14,060 nucleotides of DNA from Acidimicrobiia bacterium (lineage in GTDB: Bacteria > Actinomycetota > Acidimicrobiia > Acidimicrobiales > Ilumatobacteraceae), in contig JACCUL010000086.1 in assembly GCA_013811855.1 (NCBI GenBank), positions 1 to 14,060 of the forward strand, written 5' to 3'. The notes below the pieces were generated by a model. The model did not search any database, was not told the origin of the DNA, and saw only the letters and a list, made by a program, of their open reading frames with translations. Below, piece by piece: positions 6,866 to 13,290 of the stretch (positions are counted from its first letter, which is position 1; every line of letters starts with the position of its first letter). A program made the translations under genes and the position numbers.

Positions 6866-7788
6866 GCTGCGACCTCCTCACGACCGGTGATATCCAAGAA
6901 CAGCTCCTCCAACGACACCGTGTCGGGCCGCAGTTCGGTGACGTAGAGCCCGACGTCGGCGAGCAGCTTCGTGACGTGAGCGGCCTGCGACGGGGCCAGA
7001 GCGACGCGCAGGAGCGTGCCGGTGGGCTCGACGTCGAGACCTGCGCGACGCAGCGCGTCGGCACCGGCCACAGGGTCGTCCAGGCCGACCAGCAGTGACG
7101 GGCGCGAGGCGGCCGACAGCACATCGTCGACCCGCCCGCTGAGCAGCAGGCGGCCGCGATCGATGATGGCCACCTGGTCGCAGGTCTGTTCGACCTCGGA
7201 CAACAGGTGGCTGGACAGGAACACCGTCCTGCCCTCGGCTCCCAGCCGGCGCAGCAGCTCACGGATCTCGCGGATGCCGGCGGGGTCGAGCCCATTGACC
7301 GGTTCGTCGAGCACCAGCAACGCAGGGTCTTTCAGCAGGGCGCCCGCCAAGCCGAGCCGCTGGCGCATGCCCAACGAGTACTTGTGGACCTTCTCGTCGG
7401 CCCGGTCCGCCAGACCGACGGCGGCCAAGCTGGCCTCGACCCGGCGCGGCCCGATCCCGTCGATGGCACCGAACAGCTCGAGGTTCTCGCGCGCCGTCAT
7501 CGTCGGGAACATCGCCGGGGTCTCGACGATGGCGCCGATCTGGCGCATGACGGTCGGGAGGTCGGCGGGCGTCGGGCGACCGAGCACCGCGGCGCGCCCG
7601 GCCGTGGCGGCGACGAGGCCGAGCAGGCACCGGATCGTCGTCGTCTTGCCCGAGCCGTTCGGGCCGAGGAAGCCGAACACGCCGCCTTCTGGCACCGTCA
7701 GGTCCAGTCCGTGGATGGCGACGGTCGGAGTCCCGCGCCACCGGCGGTACTCCTTGCGTAGCCCTTCGACCTCGATCACCGCAGTCAT
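6862..7788 (-). CDS. ABC transporter ATP-binding protein
   Basis: Cytoplasmic ATPase driving the neighbouring ABC-2 permease, 308 residues from the ATG at 7788. Visible motifs are Walker A GPNGSGKTT (42-50), signature YSLGMRQRLGLA (137-148), Walker B LLVLDEP (157-163) and the switch histidine in SSHLLSEVE (H194). The C-terminal 80 residues form the usual CcmA/DrrA-like extension found in exporters of drugs, lipids or peptides. The frame is open to 7941, but the extra 51 residues are Cys/Arg-rich and unlike the family, so MTAVIEVEGLRKEY is taken as the start. It is the first gene of the minus-strand unit and is divergent from the superoxide dismutase gene. No clear Shine-Dalgarno sequence is seen. 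Confidence 0.93.
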   Translation of the reverse strand: MTAVIEVEGLRKEYRRWRGTPTVAIHGLDLTVPEGGVFGFLGPNGSGKTTTIRCLLGLVAATAGRAAVLGRPTPADLPTVMRQIGAIVETPAMFPTMTARENLELFGAIDGIGPRRVEASLAAVGLADRADEKVHKYSLGMRQRLGLAGALLKDPALLVLDEPVNGLDPAGIREIRELLRRLGAEGRTVFLSSHLLSEVEQTCDQVAIIDRGRLLLSGRVDDVLSAASRPSLLVGLDDPVAGADALRRAGLDVEPTGTLLRVALAPSQAAHVTKLLADVGLYVTELRPDTVSLEELFLDITGREEVAA

Positions 7789-7836
7789 GTCCCGACAGAC
7801 GCACGGGCGGCAGCCGCGGGCGACACCACATGGTGT

Positions 7837-7876
7837 GACGCATGACACTGTCACCCCCGATGGCGTCTCATGCGTC
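7837..7876. promoter_or_regulatory. Inverted repeat, candidate operator between ABC unit and sodC
   Basis: GACGCATGA (7837-7845) and its exact reverse complement TCATGCGTC (7868-7876) are separated by 22 bases, with arm centres 31 bases apart, about three helical turns. That spacing would put two half-sites on one face of the DNA. The right arm lies just downstream of a minus-strand TTGACA (7886-7881). A smaller dyad, ACACC-ACAT-GGTGT, lies at 7823-7836. The regulator is unknown. Confidence 0.45.
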
Positions 7877-7880
7877 CGTC

Positions 7881-7886
7881 TGTCAA
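7881..7886 (-). promoter_or_regulatory. Possible -35 box for the ABC transporter unit
   Basis: A consensus TTGACA hexamer on the minus strand, 92 bases upstream of the ATPase start. No matching -10 box is seen 16-18 bases downstream (the sequence there is near CCATCG), so this is a weak call. The adjacent inverted repeat is what makes it worth noting. Confidence 0.25.
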
Positions 7887-7929
7887 ACGCCACGACACCG
7901 TCGGGCGATGAAGACCCGAGGAGGGCGAC

Positions 7930-8472
7930 ATGGACAGTCAACGGATGAGGAACATGGGACGGGGCGCGGCGCTGATGGCCGCACTGGCGCTGGGCGGCGT
8001 CGCCGTCGCCACGACGTCGGCGGCGGCCGATGGTGCCGCCGATGCCTGGGCAGTGCTGAAGGACGGCGGGGGCCAGACGGTCGGGTTCGCCCTATTCACC
8101 GAGGACGCCGCAGGGGCGGTGCACGTGAACGTGCACGTGCGGGAGATGTCCACCGGGCGCCACGGCATCCATGTGCACGCCATCGGGAACTGCGACGCCG
8201 TGGGATTCACCAGTGCCGGGGGGCACCACAACCCGTCGGGCGCGTTGCACGGCCAGCACTCCGGCGACCTGCCGAACCTGGTGGTCAACGGCGCCGGCCG
8301 CGGGCACCTCAACACAAAGCTGGCGCGCTTCACGCTGGCCGACGGGCCGACTGCCGTGCTTGATGCAGACGGCAGTGCGCTGGTCGTCCACGCGCTTGCG
8401 GACGACTACGTGACGGATCCGAGCGGCAACAGCGGCGACCGCATCGCCTGCGGCGTCATCCACCCGGGCTGA
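7930..8472 (+). CDS. sodC: Secreted copper/zinc superoxide dismutase
   Basis: Exported Cu/Zn superoxide dismutase, converting superoxide to hydrogen peroxide and oxygen outside the cytoplasm. It has 180 residues. An N-terminal signal peptide (charged MDSQRMRNMGRG, a hydrophobic stretch to about residue 25, then Ala-rich to about 33) precedes the beta-barrel domain. All metal ligands are identifiable: copper H81, H83, H99, H154 and zinc H99, H107, H110, D113. The disulfide pair is C88 and C174, and the active-site arginine is R171 in GDRIACGVI. The zinc loop is shorter than in eukaryotic enzymes, as is common in bacteria. A good ribosome binding site (GAGGAGGG) lies about 4-6 bases before the ATG. 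The gene is monocistronic, closed by a long hairpin. Confidence 0.95.
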   Translation: MDSQRMRNMGRGAALMAALALGGVAVATTSAAADGAADAWAVLKDGGGQTVGFALFTEDAAGAVHVNVHVREMSTGRHGIHVHAIGNCDAVGFTSAGGHHNPSGALHGQHSGDLPNLVVNGAGRGHLNTKLARFTLADGPTAVLDADGSALVVHALADDYVTDPSGNSGDRIACGVIHPG

Positions 8473-8482
8473 ACCCACCCGC

Positions 8483-8524
8483 TGTCATGCGAACCGGCCT
8501 CACTCGGGCCGGTTCGACATGACA
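8483..8524 (+). terminator. Long hairpin after sodC
   Basis: Arms 8483-8499 (TGTCATGCGAACCGGCC) and 8507-8524 pair over 17 bp with a single bulged A at 8517 and a 7-base loop. It begins 10 bases after the sodC stop. No T run follows, as is common in high-GC actinobacteria. The near-perfect dyad could terminate transcription in either direction. It separates sodC from the deoD promoter. Confidence 0.75.
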
Positions 8525-8573
8525 GAAGGGCAGTCCCTCGTACGTGACCGGCGTCGCCGGGGTGGCGGGCCTC

Positions 8574-8579
8574 TACGGT
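8574..8579 (+). promoter_or_regulatory. Putative -10 box of deoD (leaderless)
   Basis: TACGGT fits TANNNT and ends 7 bases before the ATG at 8587. No Shine-Dalgarno sequence precedes this ATG. The spacing matches that at sdhC and mdh. Confidence 0.5.
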
Positions 8580-8586
8580 GCCGGCC

Positions 8587-9295
8587 ATGCCGATCCACCT
8601 CCGTGCCGACGCCGGCGACTACGCGCCGTCCGTGCTGTGCCCCGGCGATCCCCGCCGGGCCCGGTACATCGCCGAGACCTTCTTCGACCCCGGCGCGCGG
8701 TGCGTCAACGAGGAGCGCGGCATGCTCGGCTTCACGGGCACGTTCGACGGTGCGCCGATCAGCGTGCAGTCGACGGGCATGGGCTGTCCGAGCGCCGGCA
8801 TCGTGTTCGAGGAGCTGGTGATGCTCGGCCACCCGCCTGGTGCGCGTCGGCACGTGCGGCGCACTGCAGAACGGCATGCGGCTGGGCGACACAGTGATCG
8901 CGCTGTCGGCCACGTGCGACGACTCGGCCCCGCTGCGCTACGCCGACGTGCCAGGCTGGGCCCCGACGGCGTCGTTCGCGCTGGCGGCGATGGCGGCCCG
9001 CCTGGCCGCCGAGGGTGACGCCACCGTCCACGTCGGGCCGATCGTGACGAGCGGCGTGTTCTACGACCCCGACCCGACGATGGTCGGGCGCTGGAAGCGG
9101 GTCGGCATCCTCGGCATCGAGATGGAGGCGGCGATGCTGTACTCGGTCGCCGCCGTCAAAGGGGCCGAGGCGCTGGCCGTGATGACGGTCAGCGACCTCG
9201 TCGGCGAAGGCACGTCGGAGCGCATCTCCGACGACGACCTCAAGCGCGGCGTCGACGCGATGATGCACCTCGCCTGTCGCGTCGCGGTGAGCTAG
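8587..9295 (+). pseudogene. deoD: DeoD-type purine nucleoside phosphorylase, frameshifted
   Basis: Hexameric-type purine nucleoside phosphorylase of purine salvage, cleaving (deoxy)nucleosides with phosphate to free base and (deoxy)ribose 1-phosphate. The start MPIH keeps His4, which in E. coli DeoD contributes to the neighbouring active site and supports ATG 8587 over GTG 8578. Family motifs follow: GDYA, PGDPRRARYIAETF, RGMLGFTGTFDG and GMGCPSAGI. At about 8827-8830 the frame breaks: LVMLG ends in the first frame, and TRLVRVGTCGA continues in another (one extra or two missing bases, probably GGCGCC read as GGCC). The second part has GPIVTSGVFYDPDP, GILGIEMEAAMLYSVAA and TVSD, whose Asp is the catalytic acid. 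The repaired length of about 236 matches the 239 of E. coli. Sequence error or a recent mutation could explain the break. The stop overlaps that of mdh. Confidence 0.85.
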
Positions 9296-10278
9296 ATCAG
9301 GCCGAGCTCGGCGACCGCGTCGCGTTCCTCGACGAGCTCGGCGACGGAGGCGTCGATCTTGCCCCGGCTGTAGTCGCCGATGTCGAGCCCCTGGACGATC
9401 GAGTAGCCGCCGCCCGAGCAGGTGCACGGGAAGCTGGAGATGATCCCCTCGGGCACACCGTAACTGCCGTCGCTGGGGACGGCCATCGACACCCAATCCC
9501 CGTCGGGGGTGCCCAGCACCCACGACCGCACGTGGTCGACGGCGGCGTTGGCGGCCGAGGCCGCCGATGAGGCGCCGCGGGCCTCGATGATCGCCGCGCC
9601 GCGCTTGGCGACGGTCGGGATGAACGTGCCGTCGACCCACTCGTGGTCATCGACAGCCTCGTTGGCATTGCGCCCGGCGACCTCGCAGTGGAAGAGGTCC
9701 GGGTACTGCGTCGTCGAGTGGTTGCCCCAGATCGTCATCTGTTTCACATCGGCGACGGTGGCGCCCAGCTTCGCCGCGATCTGGCTCACGGCCCGGTTGT
9801 GGTCGAGTCGGGTCATGGCCGTGAACCGGCCCGGATCGAGGTCGGCGGCGTTGCGCATGGCGATCAACGCGTTCGTGTTGGCCGGGTTGCCGACGACGAG
9901 CACCTTGACGTCGCGCGACGCGCTGCGTGAGAGCGCCTCGCCCTGCGGCTTGAAGATCCCTCCGTTCGCCGACAGCAGATCGGAGCGCTCCATGCCGGCC
10001 TTACGTGGCATCGCGCCGACGAGGAGCGCGATGTCGACGTCGCCGAAGGCCTCGTCGGCGTCGTCGGTGCCGACGATCTCGCTGATGAGCGGGAAGGCGC
10101 AGTCGTCCAGCTCCATCCGCACGCCCTCGAGCGCGCCGAGCGCCGGCGTGATCTCCAGCAGCTGGAGGCGCACCGGCGTGTCCGGACCGAGCATCGACCC
10201 GGAGGCGATACGGAACAGCAGGCTGTAGCCGATCTGACCGGCGGCACCGGTGACGGCGACGCGAACGGGGGTTGTCAT
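9292..10278 (-). CDS. mdh: Malate dehydrogenase (NAD-dependent)
   Basis: TCA-cycle enzyme converting malate and oxaloacetate with NAD, cytosolic. The 328-residue product matches the cytosolic-type MDH group common in actinobacteria. The Rossmann motif TGAAGQIGYSL (10-20) and Glu42 at the end of the second strand favour NAD over NADP. Substrate arginines lie in MPRKAGMER (R92, R98) and R157, and the catalytic pair is D159 (TRLDHNR) with H187 (WGNHSTT). The frame is intact. A TACGCT box lies 8 bases before the ATG with no ribosome binding site, suggesting a leaderless transcript. The last 4 bases overlap the end of deoD (shared CTAG). Upstream on the same strand is the OatA-like gene, separated by two hairpins, so mdh probably has its own promoter. 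Confidence 0.97.
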   Translation of the reverse strand: MTTPVRVAVTGAAGQIGYSLLFRIASGSMLGPDTPVRLQLLEITPALGALEGVRMELDDCAFPLISEIVGTDDADEAFGDVDIALLVGAMPRKAGMERSDLLSANGGIFKPQGEALSRSASRDVKVLVVGNPANTNALIAMRNAADLDPGRFTAMTRLDHNRAVSQIAAKLGATVADVKQMTIWGNHSTTQYPDLFHCEVAGRNANEAVDDHEWVDGTFIPTVAKRGAAIIEARGASSAASAANAAVDHVRSWVLGTPDGDWVSMAVPSDGSYGVPEGIISSFPCTCSGGGYSIVQGLDIGDYSRGKIDASVAELVEERDAVAELGLI

Positions 10279-10286
10279 GGTCGCCG

Positions 10287-10292
10287 AGCGTA
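10287..10292 (-). promoter_or_regulatory. Putative -10 box of mdh (leaderless)
   Basis: TACGCT on the minus strand fits TANNNT and ends 8 bases before the mdh ATG. There is no Shine-Dalgarno sequence in the interval. Confidence 0.5.
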
Positions 10293-10310
10293 GGCCGACC
10301 GGTTCTCATG

Positions 10311-10351
10311 CGCGGAAGGCCGCGTTTTCCGCGGGTTCTGGGACTCAGAAC
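10311..10351 (-). terminator. Tandem hairpins after the acyltransferase gene
   Basis: Two adjacent inverted repeats follow the stop at 10357. GTTCTG/CAGAAC (10335-10340 and 10346-10351) has a 5-base loop. CGCGGAA/TTCCGCG (10311-10317 and 10327-10333) has a 9-base loop. In the minus direction they begin 5 bases after the stop codon and lie before the mdh promoter. There is no U tract, so this is a probable but unproven terminator. Confidence 0.55.
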
Positions 10352-10356
10352 TGGAC

Positions 10357-12396
10357 TTACAGATCGAGGAGGTCGGCGACGAGTTGGGTGTAGTAGTCCT
10401 GGCCGGCCTGGTTGAGGTGGATGCCGTCGTCGTACAGGCAGTCACAGGCCGTGGCCAGGCCGTCCCAGTAGAGGAGCTCGACGTTGTCGTAGCGGTTGGG
10501 CAGGTCGAACAATTGGCGGTTGTTGCCGGGCACCCACTGCGCGGCGTCCGCCGTCGGCGGCACGTGCAGCGTCAACACGACGACGCGCCGCACGCCCGAG
10601 AGGGCGTTCATGAACGCGTCGAGGGTCTCACCGCTGAACGGCCCGTTGGTGCCGAGGTGCACGACGACGACGCGGCCGAACTGCTCGTCGGCCTGCAGTT
10701 GCTGGACGACCGGGACCATCTCGATCATCTGGCGGTTCTGCTCGGCGCTGACCGTGATGCCCCTGGCCTCGAGCTCATCGCGGGCGCCGAGCATCACCGA
10801 GTCGCCGATGGCGAGGACGCGGGCCACGGGTCGGGGCTTCTCCGTGGTCGTCGTCGTGCTCGGGTCGGAGCGCGGCGGGCGTGTCTCGACGGGTCGAGGG
10901 CCGCCGTTGGCGCCAGGGTCGGTCGACGGCGTGACGATCGAGGCGGGCGTCGGCGCGATCGGCGTCGTGGCGTTCACCGGTGGCGGCTCGGCGGTGTCCG
11001 GTGTGACGATGACGGTGGCCAGCGGGTCCTTGCCGACCTGCTCGCCCTGCCGGATCGACTCGGCGATCTCGTTCGGCTTGAGCTCGGCCGTCGCCAGGTT
11101 GGCGGCGGCGAACATGGAGACGGCGACGACGCCGGCGCCGACGGTGGCGATCATCCGCCGCGGGTTCGGATCGCGCTTGGCCTGCAGGCGACGCCACCAG
11201 CGGCGGATGCGGCCCGTGCGGATCGGGGTCTCGATGAACCGGTACGACGTCTCCGTGACGATTGCCGTGGCCACCATCGCGACGGCGAACTGCGGCACGG
11301 TCAGACCGTTGCCGGCGACGCGCCGGATGACCTGGTAGATCGGCCAGTGGTACAGGTACATCCCGTACGACCGGGTGCCGATCCACAGGAACAGCGGGTT
11401 GCCGATCGCCGGTCCGGCCCACGAGCGGGCATGCGTCACCGCCGCGATCACGGCGAGCGTCGCCAGGCCGGTGAGCAGGAACCCGCCGCGGAACAGCCAC
11501 GGGTCGGCGCCTCCCGGCGTGACGAGGTGGAGGTACCAGCACAGCGCGGCGAGCCCGGCCAGACCGAGGATCGCGACGAGGTCGAGCACGTGGCCCTTGG
11601 TGCGCATCGGGCCCCGCATGATCGCCACCGGCCGCCACACCATGGCGAACGCCGATCCGAGGAGCAGGCCGCCGAAGCGGGTGAACGTGCCGAGGTACAG
11701 GGCGTCGGTCTTGCTGACGCAGCGTCCGCCGACCTCCCAGTACGCGCCGGGCGTCACCTGACAGGAGCCGATGCGGCCCGGGTGGTAGAGCACGGCGAGG
11801 GCCAACGTGACGACGATCGCGGCGAGCACGAGCCAGCGGCTCAGCTCGGGCAGGCGGCGCCGACCGAGTCGCATCAGCCCGACCATCACCAGTGGCCACA
11901 CGAGGTAGAACTGCTCCTCCACGGCGAGGCTCCACAGGTGGCGCAGCGGGGCGAAGTCGCCCCGCTGCGTGTACCCCTGGCCGACCCAGATCTGGTACCA
12001 GTTCGAGACGTACGTCAGGCCGGCGAGGACGTCCCCGCGCAGCTGGCCGAGGACATCGCGCCGGAAGAACACCGCGTAGATCGTCAGGCCGATGAGCAGT
12101 GTGAACAGCGCCGGCAGCAGCCGCCGGGCCCGCCGCAGCCAGAACTGGCCGAGGCTGACCCGGCCGGTCCGCTCGTGCTCGCCGATCAGCAGCAGCGTGA
12201 TCAGGTAGCCGCTGATGACGAAGAACACCTCAACGCCGAGGAACCCGCCCGGCAGCCACGACGGGTTGGCGTGGTACAGCATCACGGCGACGACGGCGAG
12301 GGCCCGCATCCCGTCGAGCCCGGGCAGGTACGGGACCCGGCTGATCGCCTGGCGCGGCGGGCTCCACTCGAGGGGCCGGGTCACGGCCTGGGTCAT
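10357..12396 (-). CDS. Acyltransferase-3 membrane protein fused to SGNH domain (OatA-like)
   Basis: Probable O-acetyltransferase of cell-envelope glycans, 679 residues. The N-terminal acyltransferase-3 domain (about 20-395) has some ten hydrophobic helices, the family start YLPGLDGMRALAVVAVMLYH with H42, EVFFVISGYLIT, and HLWSLAVEEQFYLVWPL (about 153-169). After a further helix near 414-434 comes a Pro/Thr-rich linker (about 455-522), then an SGNH/GDSL-type domain with GDSV (Ser533), GTNG (582-585) and DGIH (Asp657, His660), a complete triad. This arrangement is that of OatA, in which acetyl groups cross the membrane and the outer domain places them on peptidoglycan. Other envelope sugars are equally possible targets here. 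The ATG is 6 bases after the metF stop, so the two are probably cotranscribed. Confidence 0.9.
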   Translation of the reverse strand: MTQAVTRPLEWSPPRQAISRVPYLPGLDGMRALAVVAVMLYHANPSWLPGGFLGVEVFFVISGYLITLLLIGEHERTGRVSLGQFWLRRARRLLPALFTLLIGLTIYAVFFRRDVLGQLRGDVLAGLTYVSNWYQIWVGQGYTQRGDFAPLRHLWSLAVEEQFYLVWPLVMVGLMRLGRRRLPELSRWLVLAAIVVTLALAVLYHPGRIGSCQVTPGAYWEVGGRCVSKTDALYLGTFTRFGGLLLGSAFAMVWRPVAIMRGPMRTKGHVLDLVAILGLAGLAALCWYLHLVTPGGADPWLFRGGFLLTGLATLAVIAAVTHARSWAGPAIGNPLFLWIGTRSYGMYLYHWPIYQVIRRVAGNGLTVPQFAVAMVATAIVTETSYRFIETPIRTGRIRRWWRRLQAKRDPNPRRMIATVGAGVVAVSMFAAANLATAELKPNEIAESIRQGEQVGKDPLATVIVTPDTAEPPPVNATTPIAPTPASIVTPSTDPGANGGPRPVETRPPRSDPSTTTTTEKPRPVARVLAIGDSVMLGARDELEARGITVSAEQNRQMIEMVPVVQQLQADEQFGRVVVVHLGTNGPFSGETLDAFMNALSGVRRVVVLTLHVPPTADAAQWVPGNNRQLFDLPNRYDNVELLYWDGLATACDCLYDDGIHLNQAGQDYYTQLVADLLDL

Positions 12397-12402
12397 CGCC
12401 GC

Positions 12403-13263
12403 TTACGCCACGCCCAACCCGAGGTTGGCGTAGATCTCTCGGGTCGCCGTGCTGCGGTTGAGGGTGTAGAAGTGCAGCCCCGGGGCGCCGGCGGCGAGCA
12501 ACTCGGCGCACAGCGTGGTGGCCAGCGACACGCCCACGCGGCGCACCTCGCTCGGGTCGTCGAGCCCGTCGAACCGCGCCGTCACCCAGCCCGGCACGGC
12601 GGCGCCGCTGAGCCGGGCCATGCGGGTGATCTGGGAGATGTTGGTGACCGGCATGATGCCGGGCAGCACGGGCTTGTCGATGCCGAGCGCCGCCAGCTCG
12701 CCGACGAGCCGCACGTAGTGCTCGGCCTCGAAGAAGAACTGGGTGATGGCGAAGTCGGCGCGGACGAGCTTGGCCGCCAGCATCCGCCGGTCGGTCTCCC
12801 GGTCCGGTGACCGCGGGTGCCCGTCGGGGTGGGCGGCCACACCGATGCTGAAGTGCTCGAGCTGCTGGATGTCCTCGACCAGCTCGGCGGCGTAGCGGTA
12901 ATCGCTCGGACGGGCGTCGGCCGGGTCGGCGGGCGGATCGCCGCCGAGGGCCAGGATGTTGTCGATCCCGGCGTCCCGGTACTCGGCCAGCAGGGTGGCG
13001 ATCTCCCGGCGTCGGTGGCCCTGGCACGTGAGGTGGGCCATCGGCGTGATCGCCGTCTCGCGACGGACCCACGCGACCACCTCGCGGGTGCGTTGGCGGG
13101 TGCCTCCGGCGGCCCCGTAGGTGACCGACACGAAGCTCGGCTGCAGCGGCTCGAGCTCGGCGATGGTCCGTCCGAGCGTCAGCTGGGCGGCATCGGACTG
13201 CGGCGGGAAGAACTCGAACGAGAAGGTCCGCCCGCTCGCGAGCAGCTCCGAGACGCGGGCCAT
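12403..13263 (-). CDS. metF: 5,10-methylenetetrahydrofolate reductase
   Basis: Flavoenzyme reducing 5,10-methylene-THF to 5-methyl-THF, the methyl donor for methionine synthesis. It has 286 residues (E. coli MetF has 296), an intact TIM-barrel sequence. Recognisable sites are FSFEFFPPQ with catalytic Glu17, SVTYGAAGG, AHLTCQG, the folate-contacting Asp109 in ILALGGDPP, and ITQFFFEAEHY with the conserved Gln175. The frame is open to 13737, but MARVSELL at 13263 fits the family start. A TAGTCT box lies 11 bases upstream and no good ribosome binding site is seen. The gene is divergent from a membrane protein gene (27 bases between starts) and followed by the OatA-like gene. Confidence 0.96.
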   Translation of the reverse strand: MARVSELLASGRTFSFEFFPPQSDAAQLTLGRTIAELEPLQPSFVSVTYGAAGGTRQRTREVVAWVRRETAITPMAHLTCQGHRRREIATLLAEYRDAGIDNILALGGDPPADPADARPSDYRYAAELVEDIQQLEHFSIGVAAHPDGHPRSPDRETDRRMLAAKLVRADFAITQFFFEAEHYVRLVGELAALGIDKPVLPGIMPVTNISQITRMARLSGAAVPGWVTARFDGLDDPSEVRRVGVSLATTLCAELLAAGAPGLHFYTLNRSTATREIYANLGLGVA

Positions 13264-13274
13264 AACGGTCGTCG

Positions 13275-13284
13275 AGACTACCTT
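13275..13284. promoter_or_regulatory. Overlapping divergent -10 boxes, metF and the 13291 gene
   Basis: The ten bases AGACTACCTT contain TAGTCT on the minus strand (13280-13275, 11 bases before the metF ATG) and TACCTT on the plus strand (13279-13284, 6 bases before the ATG at 13291). Both fit TANNNT and share the central TA. With only 27 bases between the starts, both transcripts would have almost no leader and could not easily initiate at once. Confidence 0.45.
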
Positions 13285-13290
13285 TGGCCC

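Noticed and set aside
6024..7295. Upstream extension of the sigma factor frame
   Set aside because: The frame is open but runs through the ABC permease and ATPase genes, which have strong evidence in their own frames. Only the last 223 codons carry sigma-factor sequence.
7881..7903. Possible ECF-type promoter (AAAC...CGTCG) for sodC
   Set aside because: The gap between the two elements is only 10 bases, while ECF promoters need about 16-17.
7789..7941. N-terminal extension of the ABC ATPase
   Set aside because: The 51 extra residues are unlike the family and would overlap the start of sodC. The normal ATPase N-terminus begins at 7788.
10384..12810. An 808-codon open frame on the plus strand
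   Set aside because: It lies opposite the clearly real acyltransferase and metF genes. Its translation is a biased mix of Arg, Gly, Asp, Val, His and Glu with no motif, as expected for antisense frames in GC-rich DNA.
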